This document shows positions 1-5,379 of a DNA stretch of 6,410 nt, piece after piece. A model generated the notes under the pieces. The model ran no database searches. It saw only the letters and a program-made list of their open reading frames with translations, and had not been told where the DNA came from. Position 1 is the stretch's first letter. Each line of letters begins with the position of its first letter. Source of the stretch: Methanosarcinales archaeon. GTDB lineage: Archaea > Halobacteriota > Syntropharchaeia > Alkanophagales > Methanospirareceae. A program made the translations under genes and the position numbers. The stretch is from contig DAOUYX010000096.1 in assembly GCA_030665925.1 (NCBI GenBank), forward strand, positions 1 through 6,410, given 5' to 3'.

Positions 1-14
1 CGCAAATATTCCAA

Positions 15-245
15 ATGAACCAGTCAACAATACCCGCTTTTATTCCGGACGTCCTACAAGAGCATCGGTTTAAACAACTGCCATTCTGCACCTCTTGCGA
101 TAGCAGATTCACAGAGAAAGAATTTTTAGCACTGCCACCAGCAGGGCATAATATTATATGGGACATTGAATACGCCATCTGTCCCAGTTGTGCCGGTGAG
201 GTTCAGGGTTGGCAACGCGATGTCCAAGCATGGAGGAGGAGATAA
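15..245 (+). CDS. Small four-cysteine zinc-binding protein (hypothetical, possibly 5'-partial)
   Basis: A 76-residue reading frame with two CxxC pairs, CTSC at residues 25-28 and CPSC at 56-59, separated by 27 residues. This is the layout of a zinc ribbon or treble-clef knuckle. The C-terminus is rich in Trp and Arg (GWQRDVQAWRRR). The protein is small and cytoplasmic in character, with no signal peptide or membrane segment. I do not recognise a specific family; nucleic-acid binding or a protein-protein role is a guess from the fold type. The ATG at 15 is the first in the window, but the frame is open back to the first base, so the true start may lie upstream. I see no TATA box or ribosome site in the 14 bases before it. 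A GA-rich hairpin covers the stop codon. Same strand as all other genes here. Confidence 0.55.
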   Translation: MNQSTIPAFIPDVLQEHRFKQLPFCTSCDSRFTEKEFLALPPAGHNIIWDIEYAICPSCAGEVQGWQRDVQAWRRR

Positions 246-262
246 AACCCCTCTTCTCCTCC
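232..262 (+). terminator. Hairpin across the stop codon of the zinc-binding gene
   Basis: GGAGGAGGAGA (232-242) can pair with TCTTCTCCTCC (252-262) over 11 bp, including one G-U pair, around a 9-nt loop that contains the TAA stop. No T-tract follows, so it is not a classic archaeal oligo-T terminator. It could protect the 3' end of the mRNA or contribute to termination. The purine arm also resembles a Shine-Dalgarno sequence that the stem would hide. The function is inferred; the pairing is visible. Confidence 0.35.
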
Positions 263-580
263 TGCCTGCCAGGAATAGCCCGCCCACCCGCCCCCGCTCG
301 CACCGCCCCGCGTATTTTCCATTTTATCAAATACCAATAATAATGTCCTTCCAGCTTTGGCAGGCCTCCCATCGCCTCCTCTCTAATTATTACTGCTAAG
401 GCTTATGCTGTTGCTCTACCTGGTGAAGAATATTAATGAACTAATGGGTACTACTCGGCATCCTTTTACACTGCTTCTTATCGCATCTCTGCATCTTACG
501 CTTACTATTATTTTTTTGCTGCTAATGCTCACAACACTATTTCAGTATGAAATAGGTTGTTCCGCTCTGGAACATGATGA
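246..580. other. Gene-free stretch with C-rich sequence
   Basis: No convincing gene. The first 70 bases are strongly C-rich and G-poor on this strand (CCCGCCCACCCGCCCCCGCT, 278-297), similar in character to the sequence after the stop of the 46-aa gene near 3162-3200. A hydrophobic 60-codon frame (405-587) contains one possible membrane segment (PFTLLLIASLHLTLTIIF), but it has no Shine-Dalgarno site, no properly placed TATA box, and it runs into the tandem repeat, so I do not call it. Confidence 0.5.
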
Positions 581-680
581 TTTATAAACCCTGTTGTCGA
601 TGGGTTGTATCAAAATCGTTGATGATGGATTGTATAAACCTTGTTGTCGATGGATTGTATAAACGCTATTTTTTACGTGC
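581..680. repeat. 25-bp tandem repeat with TATAAAC core, about 3.4 copies
   Basis: Consecutive 25-bp units start at 581, 606, 631 and 656. The consensus begins TGTATAAACCTTGTTG and continues TCGATGGAT. The unit at 631-655 matches the consensus exactly. The one at 581-605 differs at a few positions and the one at 606-630 is degenerate (about 19 of 25). The last keeps only the first nine bases (TGTATAAAC). The same unit recurs exactly at 3581-3605, upstream of terL. Each unit carries a TATA-like core, so the array could be a row of promoter or TBP sites. It could equally be ParB-binding sites or replication iterons, since a ParB-like gene follows. It lies about 180 bp before that gene's start. 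Confidence 0.75.
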
Positions 681-825
681 CATCCAATACAACCCGCCCA
701 AGAAAACCGCAGCTGTCAGCACCGCGAGCCCGCAAACTATTACCATCTCTTGCCAGATGCAACCATTCGCGCAGCCATATATCCAATTCCAAGCCATTGC
801 TTTCTTCACCCAAAAAGAATAGTTA

Positions 826-834
826 TTTATATAA
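826..834 (+). promoter_or_regulatory. TATA box of a leaderless archaeal promoter for the ParB/MT-A70-like operon
   Basis: TTTATATAA ends 22 nt before the ATG at 857, and its centre is about 27 nt upstream of that ATG. This is the usual TATA-to-start-site distance in archaea, so transcription should begin at or next to the start codon. An A-rich BRE-like stretch (CAAAAAG, 811-817) lies upstream but not directly against the box. There is no Shine-Dalgarno sequence before 857, in agreement with a leaderless message. Confidence 0.7.
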
Positions 835-856
835 CTTTATCTACTATGTTCTTTTT

Positions 857-2002
857 ATGCCATCACAACCCCGACAAGGTATGATGAAAATAAGCGAGCT
901 ACAAGTTAATCCAGAATACGTGACCTTACTCCCTCCTCTGCCAGATGAAGATTTTAAAAACTTAGAAGAAAGTATCCTTAAAGATGGTGTCTTGCATCCT
1001 TTTCTTATCAATCCCGATAAGGTTGTCTTAGATGGTCATCACCGGCTTACAATCTGCAAACGTCATGCCATCAATGAAGTCCCAGTTATCGAACGTTCTT
1101 TCAATACGGACCTCGAAGAGATAGAGTTTGTTATTTATTTTAATCTCAATCGTAGGCAGCTCACACTAACCCAAAAGGTTGAACTCGGTTTGACCTTCCA
1201 TAAAATCGAAATGATAAAGGCAGGGGAAAGGCAAAAAGCAACTCAGTTAGCAGGTAGAAATACCGATAATAAACCAATATTCAAATCTTCGGTTGTTCCG
1301 AATTCAGAACCACCGAATGAAGAACAAGGTAAATCCATAGAAAAAGCAGCTAAGAAAGTAGGGCTCGGTAAGGATACTTTCTGGAAGGCTAAACGTATTG
1401 CAGAAGCTGCACAGACGGATAAACGTGCATATACCGCATGGCGAGATATTGCAGATGGCAATAGGAGTATTAACAGCGTTTATGAGGAACTCTTCCAGCA
1501 GGAAGAACCGCCTACTTCTTGCCTCCCCCCTTCTCGCACTTCTCCTCTTACTCTCAAAGGTGTGTTTCAGGTTGTCGTCATTGATCTTCCTATCACTAAG
1601 TTAGAAAAGTTAAAAGAAATTGTTCATTGTTTCGATGAAAAGAATTGCGTACTCTGGTTATGGATCTCGTTTAAATTCATACCCGATGCCTTTGAGCTTT
1701 TGCACCATTATCAATTCCAACCTCAGACTATGCTTACATGGATAAAGAATAAAAAGGGCAGTGGTAAATGGCTTCGCAATCAAACAGAACTTTGCATTCT
1801 TGCCACAAGAGGTAAACCAGTTGCTAATCTGACTTATCAATCCACCGCGCTTCTTGCTACTACCGTCAAGCGCCATTCCAAACCCGATGAGTTTTATTCT
1901 CTCGTGGAATCGCTTTTTACTGACAGTAAAAAACTTAACGTCTCCACGTCAACGATGCAACGTCCTGGATGGGAAGAACTGGGGGTAGGTACTAATGATT
2001 GA
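857..2002 (+). CDS. ParB-like domain fused to a degenerate MT-A70 methyltransferase domain
   Basis: 381 residues. The N-terminal part is ParB/Spo0J-like: KISELQVNP at 11-19, the core motif LDGHHRL at 58-64, then NRRQLTLTQKVELG at 98-111, a typical continuation of these domains. A helix-turn-helix-like stretch, KAAKKVGLGKDTFWKAKRI, lies near 163-181. Residues about 236-378 match the MT-A70 adenine-methyltransferase layout: CVLWLWISFKFIPDAFELL (264-282), MLTWIKNKKGSGKWLRNQTE (292-311), LATRGKP, HSKPDEFY (340-347) and RPGW (369-372). However, the catalytic DPPW is replaced by DLPI (243-246), the segment between it and LWLW is much shorter than usual, and the ELFAR-like strand is lost. Active MT-A70 enzymes make N6-methyladenine with SAM; this one is probably inactive or altered. 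Start chosen at 857 because the TATA spacing fits a leaderless mRNA; a longer open frame exists upstream to 641 and runs through the repeat. First gene of an operon, overlapping the TBP-like gene by 8 nt. Confidence 0.85.
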   Translation: MPSQPRQGMMKISELQVNPEYVTLLPPLPDEDFKNLEESILKDGVLHPFLINPDKVVLDGHHRLTICKRHAINEVPVIERSFNTDLEEIEFVIYFNLNRRQLTLTQKVELGLTFHKIEMIKAGERQKATQLAGRNTDNKPIFKSSVVPNSEPPNEEQGKSIEKAAKKVGLGKDTFWKAKRIAEAAQTDKRAYTAWRDIADGNRSINSVYEELFQQEEPPTSCLPPSRTSPLTLKGVFQVVVIDLPITKLEKLKEIVHCFDEKNCVLWLWISFKFIPDAFELLHHYQFQPQTMLTWIKNKKGSGKWLRNQTELCILATRGKPVANLTYQSTALLATTVKRHSKPDEFYSLVESLFTDSKKLNVSTSTMQRPGWEELGVGTND

Positions 2003-2579
2003 AATCAGTGTCAATACTGCCATAGCTAAATCCAATATCGTGCCCCCCTTCTCGCTCTCCTCACTCTCAGCAACTTTTCCTTTCTCCACTCAACACGTTT
2101 TATCTCGCATCTTCCTTTCGCATCCACGTCAGCATTCTTATTTCTCTATTTTTCATACCGGTTCTGTTATCTCTCGGTCCTCGGGTTCTGTTCAAGATAT
2201 CGAAAGGTCTTTCTATTGGCTTCGTTCTTTTCTTGCTCCCTTTAATCTCGAATTATCAACTCATTACGCCGTCCTTAATATTGTTGCCTCTTCTGACATT
2301 GCGCCAGCCCTCAATCTTCCCACACTTTCGCGTCATCTTCCTCATTGCTCTTATGATCCTTCACCATCTCTTTCTGTAGGTGGTTATGAGCATTATGTTA
2401 ATTGCATTACCTTTCGCTTTCATAAAGCGAAACCTCGTTACACCGCCTTGATTTTCCCAAGTGGTAATGTCATATTCACCGGGTTTAAAACTATTGATAA
2501 ACTCAGACTTTATATCTCAAAATTCTCTTCGATTCTTTCTGAAACCATCCTAAATCATCCGGAGGTTTTGGCAAAATAA
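1995..2579 (+). CDS. tbp: Divergent TATA-box-binding protein (TBP)
   Basis: 194 residues, close to the length of archaeal TBPs, which are two direct repeats forming a DNA saddle. Repeat 2 is clear: VLNIVASSDIAPALNLPTLS (93-112), Y120, then TALIFPSGNVIFTGFKTID (150-168), matching the family's NIVAS...LDL...YEP and LIFxSGKxVxTGAKS signatures. Repeat 1 is weaker but has the same plan: IEISVNTAIA (2-11), then SIFHTGSVISRSSGSVQDIE (51-70). The centrally placed asparagines, N7 and N95, are both kept, 88 residues apart, and so are the Phe residues of the IF-x-x-G turns (F53, F154). The second DNA-kinking Phe of each repeat and the usual FPGL motif are not recognisable, and repeat 2 carries an insertion of roughly 10 residues there (about 124-138). 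The expected role is promoter recognition with host or viral TFB and recruitment of host RNA polymerase. It starts inside the upstream gene with GGGGGT (1980-1985) as a possible weak ribosome site. The family call is mine from motif reading, without a search. Confidence 0.75.
   Translation: MIEISVNTAIAKSNIVPPFSLSSLSATFPFSTQHVLSRIFLSHPRQHSYFSIFHTGSVISRSSGSVQDIERSFYWLRSFLAPFNLELSTHYAVLNIVASSDIAPALNLPTLSRHLPHCSYDPSPSLSVGGYEHYVNCITFRFHKAKPRYTALIFPSGNVIFTGFKTIDKLRLYISKFSSILSETILNHPEVLAK
2412..2432 (+). repeat. Perfect 9-bp hairpin inside the TBP-like gene
   Basis: TTTCGCTTT and AAAGCGAAA are exact inverse complements around the 3-nt loop CAT. It falls in the codons of repeat 2 (about residues 140-146), next to the region where this protein departs from the TBP family. 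It may be accidental, an operator, or an RNA structure that slows translation. Confidence 0.4.
2561..2566 (+). promoter_or_regulatory. Shine-Dalgarno-like site for the TerS-like gene
   Basis: GGAGGT matches the archaeal ribosome-binding consensus and lies within the end of the TBP-like gene, 13 nt before the ATG at 2580. The spacing is slightly long, so translational coupling with the upstream stop (2577-2579) probably helps. Confidence 0.5.
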
Positions 2580-3017
2580 ATGACCGGCAAACCGCTATCC
2601 ACACAGAAGATTGCAGCCTTATGGCGCGCTTACAAGATTCGTCAAACTGCCGGTTTTGTAGCCACTCACTGCCAGGTTTCTCGACATACCGCAGCTAAGT
2701 ATATCCTCGATCATAATTTCGCACAGCGATTTGTTAAACTACAAGCTAAAGCTAACGATATTCTCGATGATGACCAGGCTAAATCTTTGGCCCGAGCAAT
2801 TACAAATTCCGCTAATATCAATACGTTTATCGCAGATGCCCTGCTCGATGCATTAAAAAACAAAACATTTAAACCCGGCACTGCTGATTATGATCGCATG
2901 GTGCGCCTCGAACGCTTTTTGCGTGGCGAACCCGAATCTCGAACTGAAGATGTTGGTACATGGAGATGGATAGAGGAGCAAGAAAAGGAAGCGTTAGAAG
3001 AAAAGGAGGAAGATTGA
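2580..3017 (+). CDS. Helix-turn-helix protein, probable terminase small subunit
   Basis: 145 residues. Residues 7-46 form a likely helix-turn-helix: STQKIAALWRAYKI, then AGFVATHCQVSRHTAAKYI, as in phage terminase small subunits and related transposase-type DNA-binding heads. The middle is helical and contains ANDILDDDQAKSLARAITNS (58-77). The C-terminus is a strongly acidic tail (EEQEKEALEEKEED, 132-145). Terminase small subunits bind the pac or cos site and hand DNA to the large subunit through a central oligomer and a flexible tail, and this size and plan fit. The gene starts on the base after the TBP-like stop, so it is the third gene of the operon. Being upstream of a TerL supports the assignment, although 690 nt intervene. 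The alternative is a plain transcriptional regulator; the sequence alone does not settle this. Confidence 0.6.
   Translation: MTGKPLSTQKIAALWRAYKIRQTAGFVATHCQVSRHTAAKYILDHNFAQRFVKLQAKANDILDDDQAKSLARAITNSANINTFIADALLDALKNKTFKPGTADYDRMVRLERFLRGEPESRTEDVGTWRWIEEQEKEALEEKEED
3005..3010 (+). promoter_or_regulatory. Shine-Dalgarno site for the 46-aa gene
   Basis: GGAGGA lies 10 nt before the ATG at 3021, within the last codons of the TerS-like gene. It is a strong match at near-normal spacing and is the main reason to accept the short gene that follows. Confidence 0.6.
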
Positions 3018-3020
3018 AAT

Positions 3021-3161
3021 ATGAAAGGATTGCGTTTTGCCGGGCTTGAAGTTAAGCTACTCATGGCTATCCGAGATGGCGATGATGCTCTCGCCTCGCA
3101 ACTCGAACAGCGTATCCTGCAGAAGCAGCGGAAGCAGCAACGTCAGCAGAAGGCGAGATGA
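3021..3161 (+). CDS. 46-residue basic-tailed small protein (hypothetical)
   Basis: The frame ATG 3021 to TGA 3159-3161 encodes 46 residues. It begins MKGLRFAGLEVKLLMAIRDG, continues with a helical DDALASQLEQRILQ, and ends in a run of Lys, Arg and Gln (KQRKQQRQQKAR). The strongly charged C-terminus suggests nucleic-acid or acidic-protein binding; the acidic tail of the protein just upstream is a possible partner (speculation). It follows that gene by 3 nt and has its own good ribosome site, so it is probably the last gene of the operon. No family recognised. C-rich sequence begins directly after the stop. Confidence 0.55.
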   Translation: MKGLRFAGLEVKLLMAIRDGDDALASQLEQRILQKQRKQQRQQKAR

Positions 3162-3268
3162 CCCTGCCCCGCCCCGCCAGCCCCCCGTCGCACCGCCCAC
3201 AGCCGATACATCCGACCTTGATGTTTGTAATCATTATCGCCCATTGGCGTTAGTGAGCTTCATCCTTC

Positions 3269-3483
3269 GAGACAGCTTTGGGGGGGAGAGTAAAATTTTT
3301 TGAATCCTGCACGAACTATCTTGATTCACTCATCTATGATTTTATATAATATTGTGCAGGTTCAAATCGCTTAATGAATTTATGATTTTTGATTTCCGCG
3401 TATAAATCGCGAGATTTTATGGTACTTTGGCAGGCGCTAAATTTTATTGATTTTTTGGGCGACTCTCCCCCCCAAACTGTCTC
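3269..3483. repeat. Long inverted repeat with G7/C7 arms (215 bp overall)
   Basis: The left arm (3269-3291) reads GAGACAGCTTT, seven Gs, AGAGT. The right arm (3462-3483) is its inverse complement except for one missing base: ACTCT, seven Cs, AAACTGTCTC. The arms enclose 170 AT-rich bases. The pattern resembles the ends of a miniature inverted-repeat element, but I see no clear target duplication outside the arms. It could also be a cruciform or a very stable RNA stem. The right arm is followed immediately by TTTTTTATAT. Confidence 0.75.
3299..3365. repeat. Nested inverted repeat inside the long inverted repeat
   Basis: TTTGAATCCTGCAC (about 3299-3312) and GTGCAGGTTCAAA (3354-3366) pair over about 13 bp with one extra T on the left. 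The enclosed 41 bases contain a good TATA-box sequence, TTTATATAAT (3341-3350). A transcript starting about 26 nt after that box would begin near 3371 and could end at the T-tract after the right outer arm (3484-3489). A small RNA is possible but not shown. Confidence 0.5.
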
Positions 3484-3530
3484 TTTTTTATATCTTCATT
3501 GTTTTCCTTCTACTGACGGATGGTTTGCCT

Positions 3531-3687
3531 GTGACTTTACCTTACGCCTTCATTGTGCTCCTCACTGTCGTAGAATGATTTGTATAAACCTTGTTGTCGA
3601 TGGATTGTATAAACCTTGTTGTGCTCCTCACTGTCGAACGCTCGCATGTGATTTACCGTACGCCTTCATTGTGCTCCTTCGATTCAC
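3531..3687. repeat. Mosaic of direct repeats upstream of terL, including the 25-bp TATAAAC unit
   Basis: Three overlapping repeat families are visible. TACGCCTTCATTGTGCTCCT occurs exactly at 3543-3562 and 3659-3678. TTGTGCTCCTCACTGTCG occurs exactly at 3553-3570 and 3619-3636. The 25-bp unit starting TGTATAAACCTTGTTG occupies 3581-3605 in full, and its first 17 bases recur at 3606-3622. The unit is identical to the copy at 631-655, before the ParB-like gene. The block ends just before the terL start and may contain its promoter; a start site about 26 nt after the TATAAAC cores would fall near 3612 or 3637, leaving a leader of about 70-95 nt. Confidence 0.75.
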
Positions 3688-3705
3688 TACAAACCTTTTT
3701 TTAAC

Positions 3706-5160
3706 GTGAAGAAAGAAGAGAACAATACACCTATGCTCCTTGAATATATATCATCCGAAGGCGAAGCGCACAGTCTTAATTTATTTTCTTTCGCCCGTGA
3801 CGTGTTAGGTTACTCACTTCTTAATGAATATCCCCATCTTCACTGGTGCAATGAACTCGATAAACGATATACTCGTTCCCTTTGGCTCGAGCCACGTTAT
3901 ACCTATAAATCTTCTGTGTTCACTAAATCATATCCCTTGTGGCGTCTCCTTGAAAATCCTAATCTCCGCGTTCTCATTGTCAACGCCACTGCGGAAAATG
4001 CAGAGGCGTTCTTATCTGAAATCGTTGGCCATCTGTTACGTAATAAAGAGTTCCTCCAACTTCACCAATCGATATATCACACGTTTCCGCTTGACCCACG
4101 AGCAGCCAAAACCAAATCATTTGTTCTCAATACGCGCACTCAGAACTTTAGCGAGCCGAGCATAGGCACTGTCGGTGCGCTCGGTAATCTCGTATCATCT
4201 CACTATGACCTTATCATTGTGGACGACCTGTGTAATGAGGACGACAGGGAAAGCCCATCTATACGAGGCAAAAAGAAGCGATGGTTTAAAGACCTCGTAT
4301 CTGTCCTATCCCCTCATGGCGAGCTTGTCATTGTGGGGACGCATTGGCATTTTGATGATGTATATTCATACGTCAAACATGAGCTGAATCCACAGCTGCC
4401 GGATAATGCAAAATATTACATTCAATCTGAATCATGCTTTCTCGATGATGAGACCACACCGCGCTTCCCGCATATCCTGTCTGCGGAAAAGCTCAGCAAC
4501 TTGCGAATTGAAAAGGACGTTATTCAATTCTCATGCCAGTATCTCAATCGCCCCATACCAACTGAACATCAAATCTTTAAACTCGAATCGATGCACAAAG
4601 TATCAAAGTCAGATATCAATCTTCAACAAGCAGAAGCTTATGGATTCTGTGATCCTGCTCTCGGTGTATCTGATTATTCTGCCATTATCACATTATTAAA
4701 ACATAACGGCTCATGGGTAGTTTTCCATGCTGACCTTACTCGTTCTCCGCATTCCAAAACCATAGACAAGATAATTGGGCTACACTCGTTCTTTCATTAC
4801 AAATCATTTGGCATCGAAGCGAATTCCCTTGGTAAAGCTAAATCTGATTCTGACTTCTGTAATTTCGAACTTGTATTACGTGAACGTCAAGCAAAGGATG
4901 ATGTTATAGTTCCTTATAAACTGATATGGCATACCACACCAAAGCTCGCTCGTATTCAGGGTATTGAATCCTATTACTCTAATGGCCAACTGCAATTCTT
5001 AGATACATGGAATCAAGACTATCCCGTACTCATAGAGCAGCTTATCCATTTCCCTCTCGCAGCACACGATGATGGACCCGATGCTCTTGCAGGCGTAGTG
5101 TCTTTATTACTTGCTGCATCTAAACCACGGCGACCTGTATTATATCCACGCGCAAGATAA
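3706..5160 (+). CDS. terL: Terminase large subunit (packaging ATPase and nuclease)
   Basis: 484 residues, a normal TerL length. TerL powers genome packaging into the procapsid with an N-terminal ATPase and cuts concatemers with a C-terminal RNase H-like nuclease. ATPase: adenine-motif region around SLWLEPRYTYKSS (58-70), where K68-S69-S70 is the Walker A end but Tyr replaces the usual Gly before Lys; Walker B LIIVDD (169-174); coupling motif GTHW (211-214). Nuclease: FCDPALGVSDYSAI with D316 (314-327), IEANSLGK with E371 (370-377), and HDDGPDAL with D455, D456 and D459 (454-461). All expected acidic positions are present, so it should be active. The start is either GTG 3706, with no ribosome site, or ATG 3733, preceded by a purine-rich stretch; the TerL-like region begins after both. 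It is the only gene between two non-coding stretches and probably uses a promoter within the repeats upstream. Confidence 0.95.
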   Translation: MKKEENNTPMLLEYISSEGEAHSLNLFSFARDVLGYSLLNEYPHLHWCNELDKRYTRSLWLEPRYTYKSSVFTKSYPLWRLLENPNLRVLIVNATAENAEAFLSEIVGHLLRNKEFLQLHQSIYHTFPLDPRAAKTKSFVLNTRTQNFSEPSIGTVGALGNLVSSHYDLIIVDDLCNEDDRESPSIRGKKKRWFKDLVSVLSPHGELVIVGTHWHFDDVYSYVKHELNPQLPDNAKYYIQSESCFLDDETTPRFPHILSAEKLSNLRIEKDVIQFSCQYLNRPIPTEHQIFKLESMHKVSKSDINLQQAEAYGFCDPALGVSDYSAIITLLKHNGSWVVFHADLTRSPHSKTIDKIIGLHSFFHYKSFGIEANSLGKAKSDSDFCNFELVLRERQAKDDVIVPYKLIWHTTPKLARIQGIESYYSNGQLQFLDTWNQDYPVLIEQLIHFPLAAHDDGPDALAGVVSLLLAASKPRRPVLYPRAR

Positions 5161-5275
5161 GTATCTCCCCGTTCACGATACGCATCCTGTCTTATCACGT
5201 TAACATCCACACCCCCAACATCAATCACATAAATACACAAAACCTGATTCCGCCCCCTCGCGTAAGCTCTCGCCA

Positions 5276-5290
5276 TTTGCGATTCGCAAA
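5276..5290. promoter_or_regulatory. Palindrome, candidate operator
   Basis: TTTGCGATTCGCAAA is a 15-base palindrome with 7-bp arms around one central base. It lies about 100 bp upstream of the promoter of the ribbon-helix-helix-like gene. Such regulators bind short palindromes and often control themselves, but the link is inference. Confidence 0.35.
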
Positions 5291-5340
5291 CAAAGTTCCC
5301 GCCGTGAAAATCAATCGCACCGCACAATTTGCACGTGCCG

Positions 5341-5360
5341 AAAAATTTGCTGAAATTTTT
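5341..5360. promoter_or_regulatory. AT-rich inverted repeat upstream of the 5418 promoter
   Basis: AAAAATTT and AAATTTTT are exact inverse complements around GCTG, ending 19 bp before the BRE-like element at 5380. It could be an operator or, since the right arm is T-rich (TTTTTT 5356-5361), a terminator for terL transcripts. Confidence 0.35.
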
Positions 5361-5379
5361 TGCAGGGCGCCGCCGCAAC

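Larger units (their letters stand above)
3162..3705. other. Structured non-coding region between the TerS-like gene and terL
   Basis: No convincing gene in 544 bases. In order it holds a C-rich tract (3162-3200, including CCCTGCCCCGCCCCGCCAGC), a long inverted repeat with an AT-rich interior (3269-3483), a TATA-like T-tract (3484-3493), and a mosaic of direct repeats (3531-3687). Terminase small and large subunit genes usually sit side by side, so this gap is unusual. It could hold an inserted element, a packaging site, an origin or a non-coding RNA. Open frames across it translate the repeats and look accidental. Confidence 0.6.

Noticed and set aside
405..587. 60-residue hydrophobic frame with one possible membrane segment
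   Set aside because: No ribosome site, no well-placed promoter, and it ends inside the 25-bp repeat. Hydrophobic frames arise easily from T-rich sequence.
641..856. N-terminal extension of the ParB/MT-A70-like frame
   Set aside because: The open frame runs through the tandem repeat and the TATA box, and the extra residues look non-coding. The ATG at 857 fits leaderless spacing and falls just before ParB-like sequence.
3354..3370. GGTTCAAATC, like a tRNA T-loop, suggesting a tRNA or attachment site
   Set aside because: The flanking bases do not form the T-arm stem and no acceptor, D or anticodon arms can be drawn. It is better explained as the right arm of the nested inverted repeat.
581..3622. 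CRISPR array
   Set aside because: The 25-bp units are directly tandem with no unique spacers between them, and no cas gene is visible.
3389..3709. 106-residue frame upstream of terL
   Set aside because: It begins with TTG, crosses the inverted-repeat arm and translates the direct repeats, giving repeated LVVDGLYK-like and CAPHCR peptides. It has no ribosome site.
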